In this document: positions 1-11,195 of the stretch, piece by piece
Layout of the letters: each line of letters begins with the position of its first letter
Numbering within the stretch: position 1 is the stretch's first letter
Notes under the pieces: generated by a model
What the model saw: the letters and a program-made list of their open reading frames with translations, nothing else
Told to the model about the DNA's origin: nothing
Database searches by the model: none
Translations under genes and position numbers: made by a program
NCBI GenBank assembly: GCA_022747635.1
Contig: JAKTNV010000062.1
Span: forward strand, 1,287,501-1,351,500
Reading direction: 5' to 3'
DNA: 64,000 bases
DNA from: Hetaerina americana
Lineage: Eukaryota; Arthropoda; Insecta; Odonata; Calopterygidae

Positions 1-889
1 CGACCAATAATTTTCCAATGTCCCCAGAAATAAATTAAACATAACATCATGTGATGAATGTTAATGATTGCGCATGTGCGAGGATAAATTTGCGAGATGG
101 TCAGAATGGCTAGCCACAAAAACTGTATACCAAGCATTGAGTTAATTCGACGGTTTTCCTGCAATTCTAACAAATAGAGTTTGCCCTCTATGAATTAGAC
201 CTCAAGAAAGAGAGAAACTGAAACGATTCCCTTATTTTTCGTATTGATCCGCCATTTCGTCTGGTTTCAACAATGCCTCCTGGACGGCCGGGACTCCGCA
301 ACAATTAAGAATGCGCGCGGCGTCGGAGGGGGAACACTCGGACCCGCCATCTTGGGCCCCACTCCGCAGCCTTTAATCATCAGCATTGGCGTGGGGATTG
401 AGCATCCGAAAAGGGATCCAGTTGGACGGACCCTGACCCCCCCCCCTCCCCCGCACCACCACAATCCCTCAACCCTTTGTCCGAATTCAACTCGCGCGCA
501 CGAATAAATTGGAAAGTCAGCCAGGGCCGGCCGGGGTCGTGTCAGTGGTGCGCTCCATGTTTACATTCCGTCCTCAGATTTGACTAGCGCGACATATGAG
601 ACCCTTCAACGGACGTTGAACAAGTGTCCGGTCTTTTACGCCGCATGTGTGTCCCAAAAGAGTGTCGTCACTTAGAATAACTGGTCGTCTGGACGGGAGA
701 CTTAGCACCGGTCGGATATTCCGAGTCCGGGTAGGGAAGGCGTTTATAAAACTATGCGAATCATAGGAAAGGCCCTTGAGGGCAGCAGTGGAGGGGAGAT
801 GCCATACTCTGAAAACAGGAGAAACGACAATGGTCTGCATACAATTTTTTTTTAATTCACCAGGTGTTCTCCTGCGGGTTGATTACGGT

Positions 890-891
<2 letters not shown>
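1..891. other. Unassigned sequence
   Basis: No gene or repeat family is recognised. There is a short C-rich run near 437-452. The only open frames are short and low in complexity, and I do not call them. Confidence 0.5.
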
Positions 892-954
<63 letters not shown>

Positions 955-1010
955 TATGTATATATATACATATATATATACACATATATATATACATATA
1001 TATATATATG

Positions 1011-1061
<51 letters not shown>
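892..1061. repeat. (TA)n microsatellite with TATG/TACA variants
   Basis: About 170 bp of almost pure TA dinucleotides with scattered CA/TG substitutions. It directly abuts the 5' end of the RTE element that starts at 1062. All [10 protein letters not shown] frames here are artefacts of the repeat. Confidence 0.97.
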
Positions 1062-1064
<3 letters not shown>

Positions 1065-2610
1065 AGGAAGGCAACGGGAAGCCACCTCAATTATCACTCC
1101 CAAGATTTAAATGATGGACTATAGAGAGATTTTGAGTCCTCGAAACTACGGGGCTCGGCCCAATCGGCCGTGCGTCGTGCCCGGCAGCGGAGGAGGCAAG
1201 GCTTCCGCGGTCGTCATCCCACGAAACCCTTGCAAGGGAAAACCAGCAGCAGCAGGACAGAAGACACAGAAGAAGAAAACCACATTAATCAGAATAGGAA
1301 CGTGGAATGTTAGGATAATGATGAGGACAGGCTAATAGGAGAATATTAAGCGAGAGATGGTAAGGGGTAAAATACATATTTTAGGTCTATGCAAGGTGAG
1401 ATGGAAGGATAGCGGGGATTACTGGAGTCATCAGTATAGAATGATATACAGCGGCGGGGAAGAGAGTCAACGAGGGGTTGCCATAGTATTAAATGAAGAG
1501 GTAGGAAGAAGCGTAGTCAACATAGAGCAGGTAAAGGATGGATTATTACTAGTAGAGATAAAAGCAGAACCGACGAACTTGGTTATTATTAAGGTATACA
1601 TGCCACCGAGCAACGATAAAGAAGAAGAGGTCTAGAGGATGAAGCGGATGCGGACTATGGCAGCAATTTATTTGTAATGAAATATAGCGTCCGTTTCAAA
1701 AAGTCAGGGGCGGTGGGTTAGCATTAAATGCTTTGAAATGATGCATTAAATGTTTTGAAAAGGAAGGAGTAAAACAAGCTGGAGCGGAAATCATTGAGGA
1801 TGGTAAAAACCTAAGTAATATCGAAGAAAAATGGGAAAGTATCAAGAAAGGGTTTTCTTAAGCCGCAAAAGACACTATTGGAACCGTTAACGCTAAAAGG
1901 ACTAGGAAACCATGGATCACGGATGAGATGATTACAAAGATGGATGAGCGGAGAAAATGGTAGAATGTAAATGCAGAGTTAGGCAAAATGACGTACAAGG
2001 AATTAAACAATGAATTGAGGTAGGCAACAAATAAAGCAAAAGGAGAATGGTGGAAGACGCAGTGTGAGGATATGGAGAGTTTGCATAGGAAGGGTGAAAT
2101 TGGTGCGCTGTACAGCAAAGTTAAATCTTTATCGGGAAGTAAGAAAGGAAGGTCGATGATAGGAGTTAGAGATAAGGTAGGTAAGGTAATAGGAGACACA
2201 GGAAAGATCCAAGAGAGATAAAAGGAATATATAGAAGAACTGTATAGTAAAGAACTTAGACCAACAAAGTTAGACATAGAAAAAGAATATGACGTAGAGG
2301 AAGACAGCTTTGGTCCAGGCATACTAGACGATGAGATAGAAAGGATATTAAGGGAGATGAAACTAAATAAGGCCGTGGGGGTTGATAACATTCGTAGTAT
2401 CTATCAGGGAGGAATCCTGCCGCAAGAATTTGTGAGATCAGTGTTAGTTCCTATTCCGAAAAAGGTAAATGCTACAACATGTGAGGACTACAGGACAATA
2501 AGTATGATATCCCACGCAGCTCAAGTTGTTCTCCGGATCATTAACAAAAGGATAGAGAGCAGGGCAAATGATTACTTAGGGGATGAGGGAAGCGAGGTTC
2601 AATCACAATA
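1062..2610 (+). mobile_element. Broken RTE-type non-LTR retrotransposon (5' end, endonuclease and N-terminal RT region)
   Basis: The 5' leader starts TTGAGGAAGGCAACGGGAAG; the same leader occurs reversed at 18950-19087, so this is probably the true 5' end. The APE-like endonuclease begins with RIGTWNVR near 1290 and ILGLCKVRWKDSGD near 1380, and ends at VYMPPSND near 1610. A deletion then joins to a region equivalent to DSDHNLVVMK, and the linker and early RT follow ([37 protein letters not shown]). Several in-frame stops and two deletions, one near 1637 and one near 2395, make it non-functional. The family resembles RTE/BovB-like elements often annotated as craniofacial development protein 2-like in arthropods. 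The 3' RT half is missing after 2610. Confidence 0.85.
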
Positions 2611-3955
2611 GTCAGAAAATGAATCCCTTTAAGCTGCGCCATTTTTATTGTTTTTTTATTGTTGTTCGTCAAGCTGAAAGATCAATCACGTGACTGATTA
2701 CCGCATTAAATGCTTTCGAAACGCGAATAATTACCATTGTTGACATGCGGCCGTTGTGTATGTGCCCACGCCCGGACGGAAACGGTTACAGTTTTCAACC
2801 GTCGATTTAAGCGTTTGCTTCCGAGTCCTCCGATTTTGTCACGAAAAATGGCGATAATATAAAACCTGACGGAGGTTCAAACGTAGAGAAAACACGGATA
2901 TACGAGGGTAGGCTGAAAACTAATGCTCACCTGTTTGTAGGCCTCAAACAAAATTACCTCCAGAAGCACTCCTGGTGGCATGTGGAAGTAACATTCCCCC
3001 TCAACACGCATGCGGGTCGTTACATTCATCCAGTGTATTTCGGTAAGCGGAAGTTAGGAGACGTGTTCTATTGTATGTCAACGCGAGTTAAACAGTTAAA
3101 ATGTTATCGAATCTATATATATTTTAAGTTTATCGTCTGTGGCAGTGATCGGACGTCCGATGCGTGTTTCATCAACAATTATCGCTTTTCCAATTCCGCA
3201 ACCACGAAATTTTACGACCCATCCATTTCCAGTAACCTATCAATAGGATCGTCACCATGAGCAGTAGAGTTCTTGCGTATGCGCACACTGGCATTATGAC
3301 GTCGCCGACGGCACTCTAGTCGAACCGGGGGAATTGTTGCGATAATGGTCCAGAACATGTCAGATTCCATTCGCAAACTATCGCATTTGATGAAAATGCG
3401 CATTTGAGTGATGATATTCATCAAAAATTGAAAGTTGCCGAAAATATTTTCTTGGATCCAATCTCACTCCATGAAATTTGATCGGTTGAAACGAAAATCG
3501 ACATGCGTTCCATGGAAGTATGTTGCCATAGAATTTATGGGAACAAACAGAGAACCTGCGGCAGGATCAAAAGGAGGGTTTATTTTGCTACGGGATTTTT
3601 CGATGCTTTCTCTCACTCGCAGACTCCAATCCTGCGCTCACAACTGATCTGACGCAACGAAGACTTCGCGCGTCCGTCGCTCTTAGAGACAAGAAAACAA
3701 CATGGTGGTGCGTCCGTGGAAACACTCGAGACCTCTCCAGCGTTGACCAATAAATGTTAAATCAGTGCATACATACTTAAATTCGGATTAAATCAATTTT
3801 ATAGAACCGGTATGGGCGGATATTTCATCAGTGTCCATAGCAGGAAGGCAATAGACAAATGGATGCGATAGTGGCAATCGCGTTTTTAGTGCCACCATGA
3901 ATACGTGCGTGCATTTCGCAACGGGCCTGGGTTTCAAAACGATAAATTCAGAATT
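2611..3955. other. Unassigned sequence
   Basis: No gene is recognised. At about 2902-2930 the sequence ACGAGGGTAGGCTGAAAA resembles a mariner terminal repeat, but I found no transposase frame or partner repeat. The remaining frames are short and featureless. Confidence 0.4.
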
Positions 3956-3959
3956 GGCT

Positions 3960-4075
3960 TACGTGTCCGAAGCAGGATTCGAGCCCCCGACCTTCGGGTC
4001 GCCTCCTCCCCGCGGGCACCAAACTAACTCGTTCGATGGGAAAGCCAAGGCACTGCGGCACTTTACGCTTCCAGG
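3960..4075 (-). repeat. tRNA-like (SINE head) fragment
   Basis: Read on the minus strand, a B-box-like GGCTCGAATCC and an upstream stretch with a possible A box resemble the tRNA-derived heads of the SINEs elsewhere in the window. No complete cloverleaf or SINE body is visible, so this is probably a decayed SINE. Confidence 0.35.
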
Positions 4076-5610
4076 TCGGGAAAATACGAGACTAGACAGA
4101 TCAAGTTATACAGGTACGTGTATTGATAATCCCCATGCTGCCAAGAATGCTTTCAAAGGAGGAAATATAATGAAATGCTAGCATCAAGTCACATTTCTTT
4201 GAAAATCCCCATCATCTATGATGCCTAGAGGTTACGGTTAACGATCACTACTTCTTTTAGAAAATAGCGAAAAATCGAAGGCTGACGACATGCTGCATAT
4301 TCCATGATGATAATCGATAACTTCTCGTTATATAATCACCAATCTACGAAACACTTAATAATCGAGTCAAACTGTTCAATACAAATCAAACTTAGTATTT
4401 GCAAATTACCCGAGATGTTTAAGGGAGTCAGCTGGAAGAATTATGACAATCCCTGTGCGTGTCTGTTTAACTTCGAGAAAATCCGCCGGATAACTTTAAA
4501 AAATTGCCGCGAAAGAGGGTAAGCGTGGGGGGTATGCTGGAGGCATTGACTAGGTTGGGAGCCTCTTGATCTGCGAAGAAAGCAGCCAAGACTTAAACAT
4601 TTTGTGAAAGGCACGGGACAACCGAGCATTCTTGCGACACCGAAGGAATTATCACGGTACGGAATTGTACCGGTAGAACAGACCAACGAGATGAAATAAG
4701 AGAGAGGCACAGACTCCGTGTCACAGGCAAGATATGCTCAAGTGCGCACTCTCCCCATCGCACAATACGCAAACGTAACAAAATCGAGCCCAAGCAACCG
4801 ATTATTTCGATACATCATATTTTAAGACAAGCATATGGTCGATTGCTCATTGATGCATACAAGCATGTTCGTGTACATATGTAAGAGTGTTTTTATGCGA
4901 GTTATCACATATCCAAATGCGAACAAATAGTTGCGCATTTACAGTTGGTACCCTATCACCCCCCACCACACGCCCATGCTGCAGCTTCCGAGGCATTGCG
5001 TTGGTGAAGATGAGACTCTTCGAGCGAAGATACGTGAAAATCTGACGTGGGAGTCATTATTATAACGCCTTTTTGTCAATTAAATATTACCTGGTAGTCA
5101 ATAGTACATCGTATAATGCCCGGTAGTCAATAAAATAACGCCCGGTAGTGTTTCAGCGCAAAATTACTTCGTTCCATGGACCGCGATCCCAACGGGTCAT
5201 TAAAAAACCATTAATTGAATTACTGGACGATTGGAGGAGAAATAGACGGAACTTCGCACCAGAGGGCGCAAGGGAAGCACTACCGTAGCACGCACGGTGG
5301 GAAGCACTGCCGTTGAACATGAATGCCTCGAATGGTACCAATGCACCCGAAAATATGTGCTCAGGAAAGGAAGTGCGTTCAGATCTATGAGTTATCTCAG
5401 ATACCTGAGTGGGAGGCAGTTTTGGGAAACTAAGATAGGAATGAGGGAATAACAAAATTAAGTTCTAGTTACGCGTAGACGCAGTAGAAATTGGAGTGAA
5501 ATATATTGCAATGAAATTAATAAAATAAATTACACCTACCGTTATTTATTTTCATACCTGGTAACTCCACTTGCCAGGCCGATGCTCTTAACCACCCTTA
5601 ACTTGAACCA
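4076..5610. other. Unassigned sequence with a degenerate tandem repeat at 5059-5155
   Basis: No gene is recognised. Around 5059-5155 a unit like ATAACGCCCGGTAGTCAATA recurs about four times with drift. A (TA)n tract follows from 5612. Confidence 0.45.

Positions 5611-5611
<1 letters not shown>

Positions 5612-5667
<56 letters not shown>
5612..5667. repeat. (TA)n microsatellite
   Basis: Nearly pure TA dinucleotides immediately before a short RTE fragment. Confidence 0.95.
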
Positions 5668-5760
5668 CAAAGACAAATCGTAATCGGGAAGTAAGAAAGG
5701 GAGATCTACGCTAACAGTTAGAGATAAGGCGGGTAAGGTAATAGTTGACGCATTTAAAAA
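5668..5760 (+). mobile_element. Short RTE fragment between two (TA)n tracts
   Basis: About 90 bp encode [19 protein letters not shown], the same segment seen near 2130-2190 and, reversed, near 34800-34860 and 51110-51170. It is enclosed on both sides by (TA)n, with no other RTE sequence attached. Confidence 0.7.

Positions 5761-5761
<1 letters not shown>

Positions 5762-5836
<75 letters not shown>
5762..5836. repeat. (TA)n microsatellite
   Basis: Nearly pure TA dinucleotides directly after the RTE fragment. Confidence 0.95.
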
Positions 5837-5841
<5 letters not shown>

Positions 5842-8800
5842 ACCACATATATATACCAACAGAACCTGACTTCGAACTACAATACTACACGAGGGACAGA
5901 GTATTTTGTACGAGCTATTGGAGGTTCTGCTGAGGTGACAGACGCGAAAAGCGACATTTAATATCCCTGCGGAACCCTCAGAGCGGTTTTACTATTACAG
6001 TTTTGTAGCTTTTTCCTCTTTCTGGCAGAAAACTTACATTAGGAATCCATTTTGGAGTAGGATTTGGTTGTGATCCTTTGTTTTATTGGAAATTTCACCT
6101 TGGTTCGGTCGACACTGGTCCCGCAGCTCCGGATTCATTTCGTGAATGCAATACTCTGTCCCTCAACTCCGCGCAAAACGTTCTCTCTCTCTCTTCATTT
6201 CGTCCAATATCCAATCCCCATCCTTGCATACTATACTACGCGCACCCCACCCTCTATTACTCTCTTCAGATCATTCTATCGCCATTCTGTGTAAACGCTC
6301 TCCCTCCACCATTTCCTTCGGATTTCTCCCAACATTCTTCTCCTCTTTCTCTCTCTCTCTACTCCCCTTTCGCCAATACTTTCATCACTTCCTCATTGGT
6401 TTTCCTTTCCGTCCGCTCCATCTCTTCCATCCTTCACCACGCCCATCCATCTGACAGGAATAAGAATCCGTTTAAAATGAAGAGGAAGCTGTCTTGTAGA
6501 CCTTTCCAGATTTTCAGGATAGGTCGAAGAAAGTGCCGCCTGTTGTTTTCAGAGTGTGGCGGAGCGTGAGTGTAGAGCGGAGACTTGGACGTATGGATAG
6601 AGAGAAGGAAATTCATGACCGCGGAAATTGAAACGTGGAGGAGAATGGAATCGCCGAGAGATAAGTAGAGAGAAGAACGAGGAAGTGTTTATGAGAGGGA
6701 AATAAGAAGGGAAATGATAGGAATGACCTTATAAGGGAATACAATTTGGATTGGACGTCGCGTGAGAAGGAAAGGATCGTTCGAGGCAAAATCGAAGAAA
6801 TGTCGGAGGGAGATGGAGAGGGGAAATGATCCATCCAGCTGACGGATTCACATTAAGCTTGGAGGGAACACGCGTGTTCCCTTCAGGACATTTTTGTGAA
6901 AATCAGAAAGAAGGAACGGTGAAAGAGACCACGACTTAACCTGCCGGATGAGCAGAAAGATAGCAAATATGGCGAAAGAAACTTTACAAGCGATTGAGGA
7001 TTACCCAAACAGAAATAGGATGGCAGTGGTGCCATCCCGCTTAGTCAGACGTGCGAGTGTACTGCTTGATTGTGCAAAAGATGGAGAACACGAAACGTAT
7101 TCCAGATTATAATATTTACTCGACTCTTTGCAAATTAAGGAGGTGAGATGACTGCAAACATTGGTGCGCTCGGCACGGATTTCTCAATCCAGGGCTCTTC
7201 TCAATACTGATTGCCGTTAGAACGACATGCGAGGTACGTTCAATGAATAATAACGGGAATTTGAGAAAGAATTTTATTTGCTCGTCCATATCAATGTTAT
7301 ATTATAATATCAACACGTTGCGCTTCATTTCCAATCCTCAAAAAAACACTTCTCCAAACTGGAAACCGTCTTTGGAATATCTTCTACCCTTCTCTCAGTG
7401 ATGCGTTTTTTTCATCTCATTCTGTATCCTTAGTATACAAAGACGACGGCCCTTTCTCAGGTTCTCTTCATTATTAGGAAGAGAATCCATTCTCAAGGGA
7501 TTCGCCATGTCTGGCGCACTCATACAATGCAGGCTGTGACATCATTACTGCAGTGCTGTCTGTTTTCGGCCAATCAAATTCACGAACGACATGCAGTGTA
7601 AATTAGCAGGTGCACTACATCGCGGTGGTACCGTAGCCACGAGTTGTTTCGACCCGATTACACGAGTTCTTTTCTTCTTATTGCTTCTAGAAAACGGCGT
7701 CGAACTTGTAAGTAGCATGTACTCTTTATTGATTGTTTGACCTCGTGGTTCAAGAACTCATAGTATATGTACTATGCGAAATTAGAAAAATTGACATTAC
7801 TTTTTTAACACACCACGTATCACGAGGCAACGTCTGGAGCATTGGAACGTGTCATTTCGCATTCCTTTTATTTTCTCTGTTGTGACCAAGATATTGAGGA
7901 ACTCAATGAAGGCGAGAGGAAGGAAAGAGGATGAGGAGATGACGAGAGAAGGATGGGGTCGGAGGAGAAGGCGTAGGGATACATCATCATTCCCTTGAGA
8001 CCCAACCGTGGTCGGCGCAGACGCATCCGCGCTGTAAAAGAAACACCTGGTGATGGCCTCGCCACTCGGTCGAAACGGTAATAAAAGATAAATGGTCATA
8101 TTGAGGAATAATATCTCAAGTATTTTAATTACTGGCGACGTGCATCCGATCATTATAGCAAGGACGAGGCTTCCGGTTGGCATTTCGAAATTGAATAATA
8201 CATTGCGAGCGGCAATTTGCAATGAAATTACCGTTGGCCAGTGGAGGGAGGTTTTCAGTTGGCCAGGGGTGGAGTTGGTTGGCGCATTCTAACTGGTAAT
8301 TCAGGGGCCCGGTATGAGAAATTCAATAGAGTTAACACATTTCAAAATGGAAAATCTCCTATTATCTACAATAATTAAATCCTGTTGGCGCGGACGCGGG
8401 AGACATGCAATTGCGTATTGGCCGCAGATTTATAGCGATAACCGTATTGATCAATCTTCCATGAATTACGATTACTGCAAATCCACTAATTATTTGATTG
8501 ACTCCATTCGACTTGACTCTTTCTTACGCCGGTCATCCTAATTGTTTTCGCACCCTCATCTCTGTTTCATGTCGCATCGACTGTTTCCACATTTCCTGTG
8601 TCCCCATTCGAAGAGTGCACTTATGCTTTTATTTCATTCAAGATGACATGAAGGTCTTTCATCTTTCTATCCTTCCGAAATATCTGCATGGATTCGTTGC
8701 GTTTTTTCCTTGCTTCCTTCTGGCCATTCCCTACTAGTGTTTATTTGGATTTTTTCCTATACTTGTTCAGTTACTAGTGTTAAGATTTCCCATGTTTTTC

Positions 8801-9058
8801 TCTGCGATTTTCAATGCTTGCGAATCCTCTTTAATTTATTCTATGTGTCGTTGATCATCTTGGCCTTCCTTCCATTGATTATCTCAAATAGTCTTGATTC
8901 TGCGGATGTATCCATCGGATTTCAAGCCTCTTGCGGCATCAATCTGTTCTGAAAAGAACATCTCCACCATGCTACAATGATTCCGGTGTCCTTCTCCTCT
9001 TCATTCCGATTGCGTTTTCTTGCGCAGTCAGACGGTAGAAGTCGTAGGGTCGGTCGGG
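5837..9058. other. Unassigned sequence
   Basis: No gene is recognised. 6180-6480 is strongly pyrimidine-rich (CT repeats near 6185-6200 and 6345-6362) and 6610-6850 is purine-rich. The open frames there follow from base composition. The rest is AT-rich and featureless; host intergenic or intronic DNA is likely. Confidence 0.45.
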
Positions 9059-9469
9059 CTTCTCATCTCCGATCCAATAACAATCAAATGTATTGGCATA
9101 TGGAAGTAATTAGCAAATCGAATGCTTGGAAGAATAAAATACCCTTGGCATGGGTCATAAATAGTTCAATGACGCCGATAAAGGGAGGATCAAGCGCTCC
9201 CCTAAAAGTAGAATCAACCCAGACTGGCTTCTCAAGGATCATCTTGTGTCAGATTAAATCGAAGGAGAAGAACACCTCAGATGATCAGAACAAGGAAAGC
9301 GAATATTTTTTATCGCCCATGAATTTAAAAACATATGTCTATCGATGATGTGGAAGCACTCGTATTTGCTATTTCATTTCTCTGTTCTAATTTGCCATCC
9401 AAGATTTATATTTCTTTCGCAAGCACTTCGACATCATCGCCATAAATAAATACATGCATGTAATTAAAT
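9059..9469 (+). repeat. Duplicated block A, left part (copy 1; unknown sequence)
   Basis: This stretch recurs in inverse orientation at 33960-34353, nearly identical by eye. It includes an open frame ending in MNLKTYVYR whose translation is the same in both copies. I do not recognise a protein family and think the shared frame reflects a recent duplication, not coding. In the second copy the block is joined directly to RTE sequence, while here the left neighbour is unrelated DNA, so 9059 marks a duplication breakpoint. Confidence 0.75.
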
Positions 9470-9784
9470 GTGGGTACCAGTAGTCCAGGACGTAGAGCGT
9501 TAGAGTACTGTCAGGAAACCCCGGGTTCTACTCCCGGGCAAGCTTCTCTGGGCACCCGTTACTCCACTCAGTGATATTTCAGGTGCCAGATCTTCCTGGG
9601 AAACCATAACCGGCACGGGGAAATGAACTGGAACCCTCTAATTACCGTGCTAGTAATATGTGAATTTCACCACACGCCATAAAGGGATTAGTATTGGGTG
9701 AACTTTACCATCACCTACCTAAGTGACCTTAGGGTTAATTACTGTATTTATGGTTTATATGTTTATATAAAAAAATGCATGAAC
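9470..9784 (+). mobile_element. tRNA-derived SINE, family 2
   Basis: The head is tRNA-like (TAGTCCAGGACGTAGAGCG, then a B-box-like GGGTTCTACTCCCGG). The body contains CCAGATCTTCCTGGGAAACC, GTGAATTTCACCACACGCC and GTGACCTTAGGGTTAATTAC, then an AT-rich tail. Related copies lie at 24610-24730 (-), 33641-33960 (-), 41135-41368 (+), 56670-56800 (-) and 60340-60580 (+). The copy at 33641-33960 is part of the segmental duplication. Confidence 0.75.
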
Positions 9785-9797
9785 ATATTTATATATT
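9785..9797. repeat. Left target-site duplication of the foldback element
   Basis: The 13-bp ATATTTATATATT is repeated at 10209-10221 and present once, reversed, at 33619-33631 in the empty duplicate. Confidence 0.85.
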
Positions 9798-10208
9798 GAT
9801 TTCCACATTTTTCGGGCTGCGTCCGCGTATGTCGTTTAAAAGTACAACAGTTTCGCCAGCTATCCTGCTGGCGTCCTCAGGTCAAGGATGAAAAGAAGCT
9901 TGTTGTCCCGTCTTATATAGGAAAAATCCGGCGCCAATACCGGGAAAGGATGGATATCCACTCCACAGTGCGTGGAAACGAATAATCCCGCGCAAATATG
10001 AGGACGTTCCCTGATTGGCCAAGAAATTTCCCGGTATTGGCGCCGGATTTTTCCTATATAAGACGGGACAACAAGCTTCTTTTCATCCTTGACCTGAGGA
10101 CGCCAGCAGGATAGCTGGCGAAACTGTTGTACTTTTAAACGACATACGCGGACGCAGCCCGAAAAATGTGGAAATCACCTACTCATCGCCGCGGAAACCT
10201 TCGAACGA
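9798..10208. mobile_element. 411-bp foldback element with TATA boxes and hammerhead-like cores, Penelope-related
   Basis: Inverted arms of 151 bp (9798-9948) and 150 bp (10027-10176) differ by a single 1-bp indel. They enclose about 78 bp of spacer, and 32 bp follow the right arm. Each arm reads outward from the spacer as CCTATATAAGACGGG, about 45 nt, then CTGAGGA, a GCCAGC/GCTGGC hairpin and GAAAC, a hammerhead-ribozyme-like core. The full Penelope element at 15521-18935 shows the same order (TATATAAGGCGG, then CTGAAGA, hairpin, GAAAC). A 13-bp duplication flanks the insert and an intact empty site exists at 33619-33631. No protein is encoded, so mobility must come from elsewhere. Family membership is inference. 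Confidence 0.85.
10067..10135 (+). ncRNA. Hammerhead-ribozyme-like motif (right arm of foldback)
   Basis: CTGAGGA at 10094-10100, then one unpaired C, stem GCCAGC/GCTGGC and GAAAC. This fits the hammerhead core CUGANGA-stem II-GAAA with one extra base before stem II. The mirror copy is in the left arm on the minus strand. Stems I and III are not clear, so self-cleavage is unproven. Confidence 0.5.
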
Positions 10209-10221
10209 ATATTTATATATT
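10209..10221. repeat. Right target-site duplication of the foldback element
   Basis: ATATTTATATATT, identical to 9785-9797. Confidence 0.85.
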
Positions 10222-10292
10222 TCTATATAATATATACAATATATAGTGTATATATATAATATATAGTATATATATATATATATATATATATA
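10222..10292. repeat. AT-rich microsatellite
   Basis: Degenerate TATA repeats followed by pure (TA)n, directly before an RTE fragment. The same tract is shared with the inverted copy at 33542-33610. Confidence 0.9.
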
Positions 10293-11195
10293 ATAGTTCT
10301 CTGGATCATCAACAAAAGGATAGAGAGTAGGGCAAATGATTACTTAGGGGATGATCAGTTTGGGTTTAGGAAGGGGAGAGGTGCGCGTGATGTCATTGCA
10401 GTAATGAGATTATTGATCGAGAGGAATATAGAACACAACCAGGAGGTATTTGCCTGTTTCGTAGATTTCGTAAAAGCGTTTGATAGAGTGAACTGGGAAA
10501 AACTAATGAGTATATTGCAGAAAAAAGGGATAGATTGGAGGGAAAGGAGGCTAATCCGCAACCTGTACATGTCTTAGACTGCTCAGGTGCGGGTGAGGAA
10601 CGGGGAGTCCGGATGGGTAGTGTTAGGAAGAGGTGTAAGGCAGGGTTGCCCATTATCACCGTTGCTGTTCAACCTGTATGCAGAGGAAATGATTAAATAG
10701 GCAAGGGAAGAACAGGAGGTAGGAATGAAAGTGGGCGGGGAATTCGTAAAATCAGTTAGGTTCGCTGATGACCAAGATTTAGTTTGTCAGTCAGCCAAGG
10801 GGTGCAATCATTGCTTAGTGAATTGGAAATTCAGTGCGACAGGTATGGGATGAGAATCAATATTAATAAAACAAGGGTTATGCGATTTCATATAAAGAAA
10901 AAGCCTAAGCTTAACATGAAAATAGGAGGACAAAAACTAGAGCAGGTAGAACAGTTAACGTATCTTGGAAGTGTTTTGGACCAACACGGTCAAAGTAGTA
11001 GGGACGTAAGGAGAAGAATTGCGCTAGGCAAAGAGGCCTTCACAAGGAGGATGGAGTTGATGACAGGGACGTTGAGTAAGGGTGTTAAGAAAAGACTCGT
11101 GAAAACTTTGATATGGAGCGTAGTTATGTAAATGTATGAACTTATGTGAAAATGCAATAAATGTATGGAAACGTGGTCATTGAAGCAGGGGGATA
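10293..11195 (+). mobile_element. RTE fragment: reverse transcriptase palm to thumb
   Basis: Starts TTCTCTGGATCATCAAC, in the middle of the RT domain. Recognisable motifs are DQFGFRKGRG near 10350, ACFVDFVKAFDRVNW near 10453, RQGCPLSPLLFNLYAEEM near 10640 and the catalytic FADD near 10765. A C-terminal KIGGQKLEQVEQLTYLGS follows. Stop codons (for example near 10575 and 10698), a frameshift near 10797 and loss of the 3' end after LIWSVVM make it non-functional. The same family appears at 24797, 33541 (-) and 37322. Confidence 0.85.

Noticed and set aside
776..1124. Open frames of IYIYIY and related residues over TA tracts (also near 5542-5933, 14877, 32309, 48700-49415, 52511-53319, 57545)
   Set aside because: They are translations of dinucleotide repeats and carry no coding signal.
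9470..9545. tRNA gene at the SINE head
   Set aside because: The tRNA-like part is followed by the family 2 SINE body that recurs elsewhere, so it is a SINE promoter.
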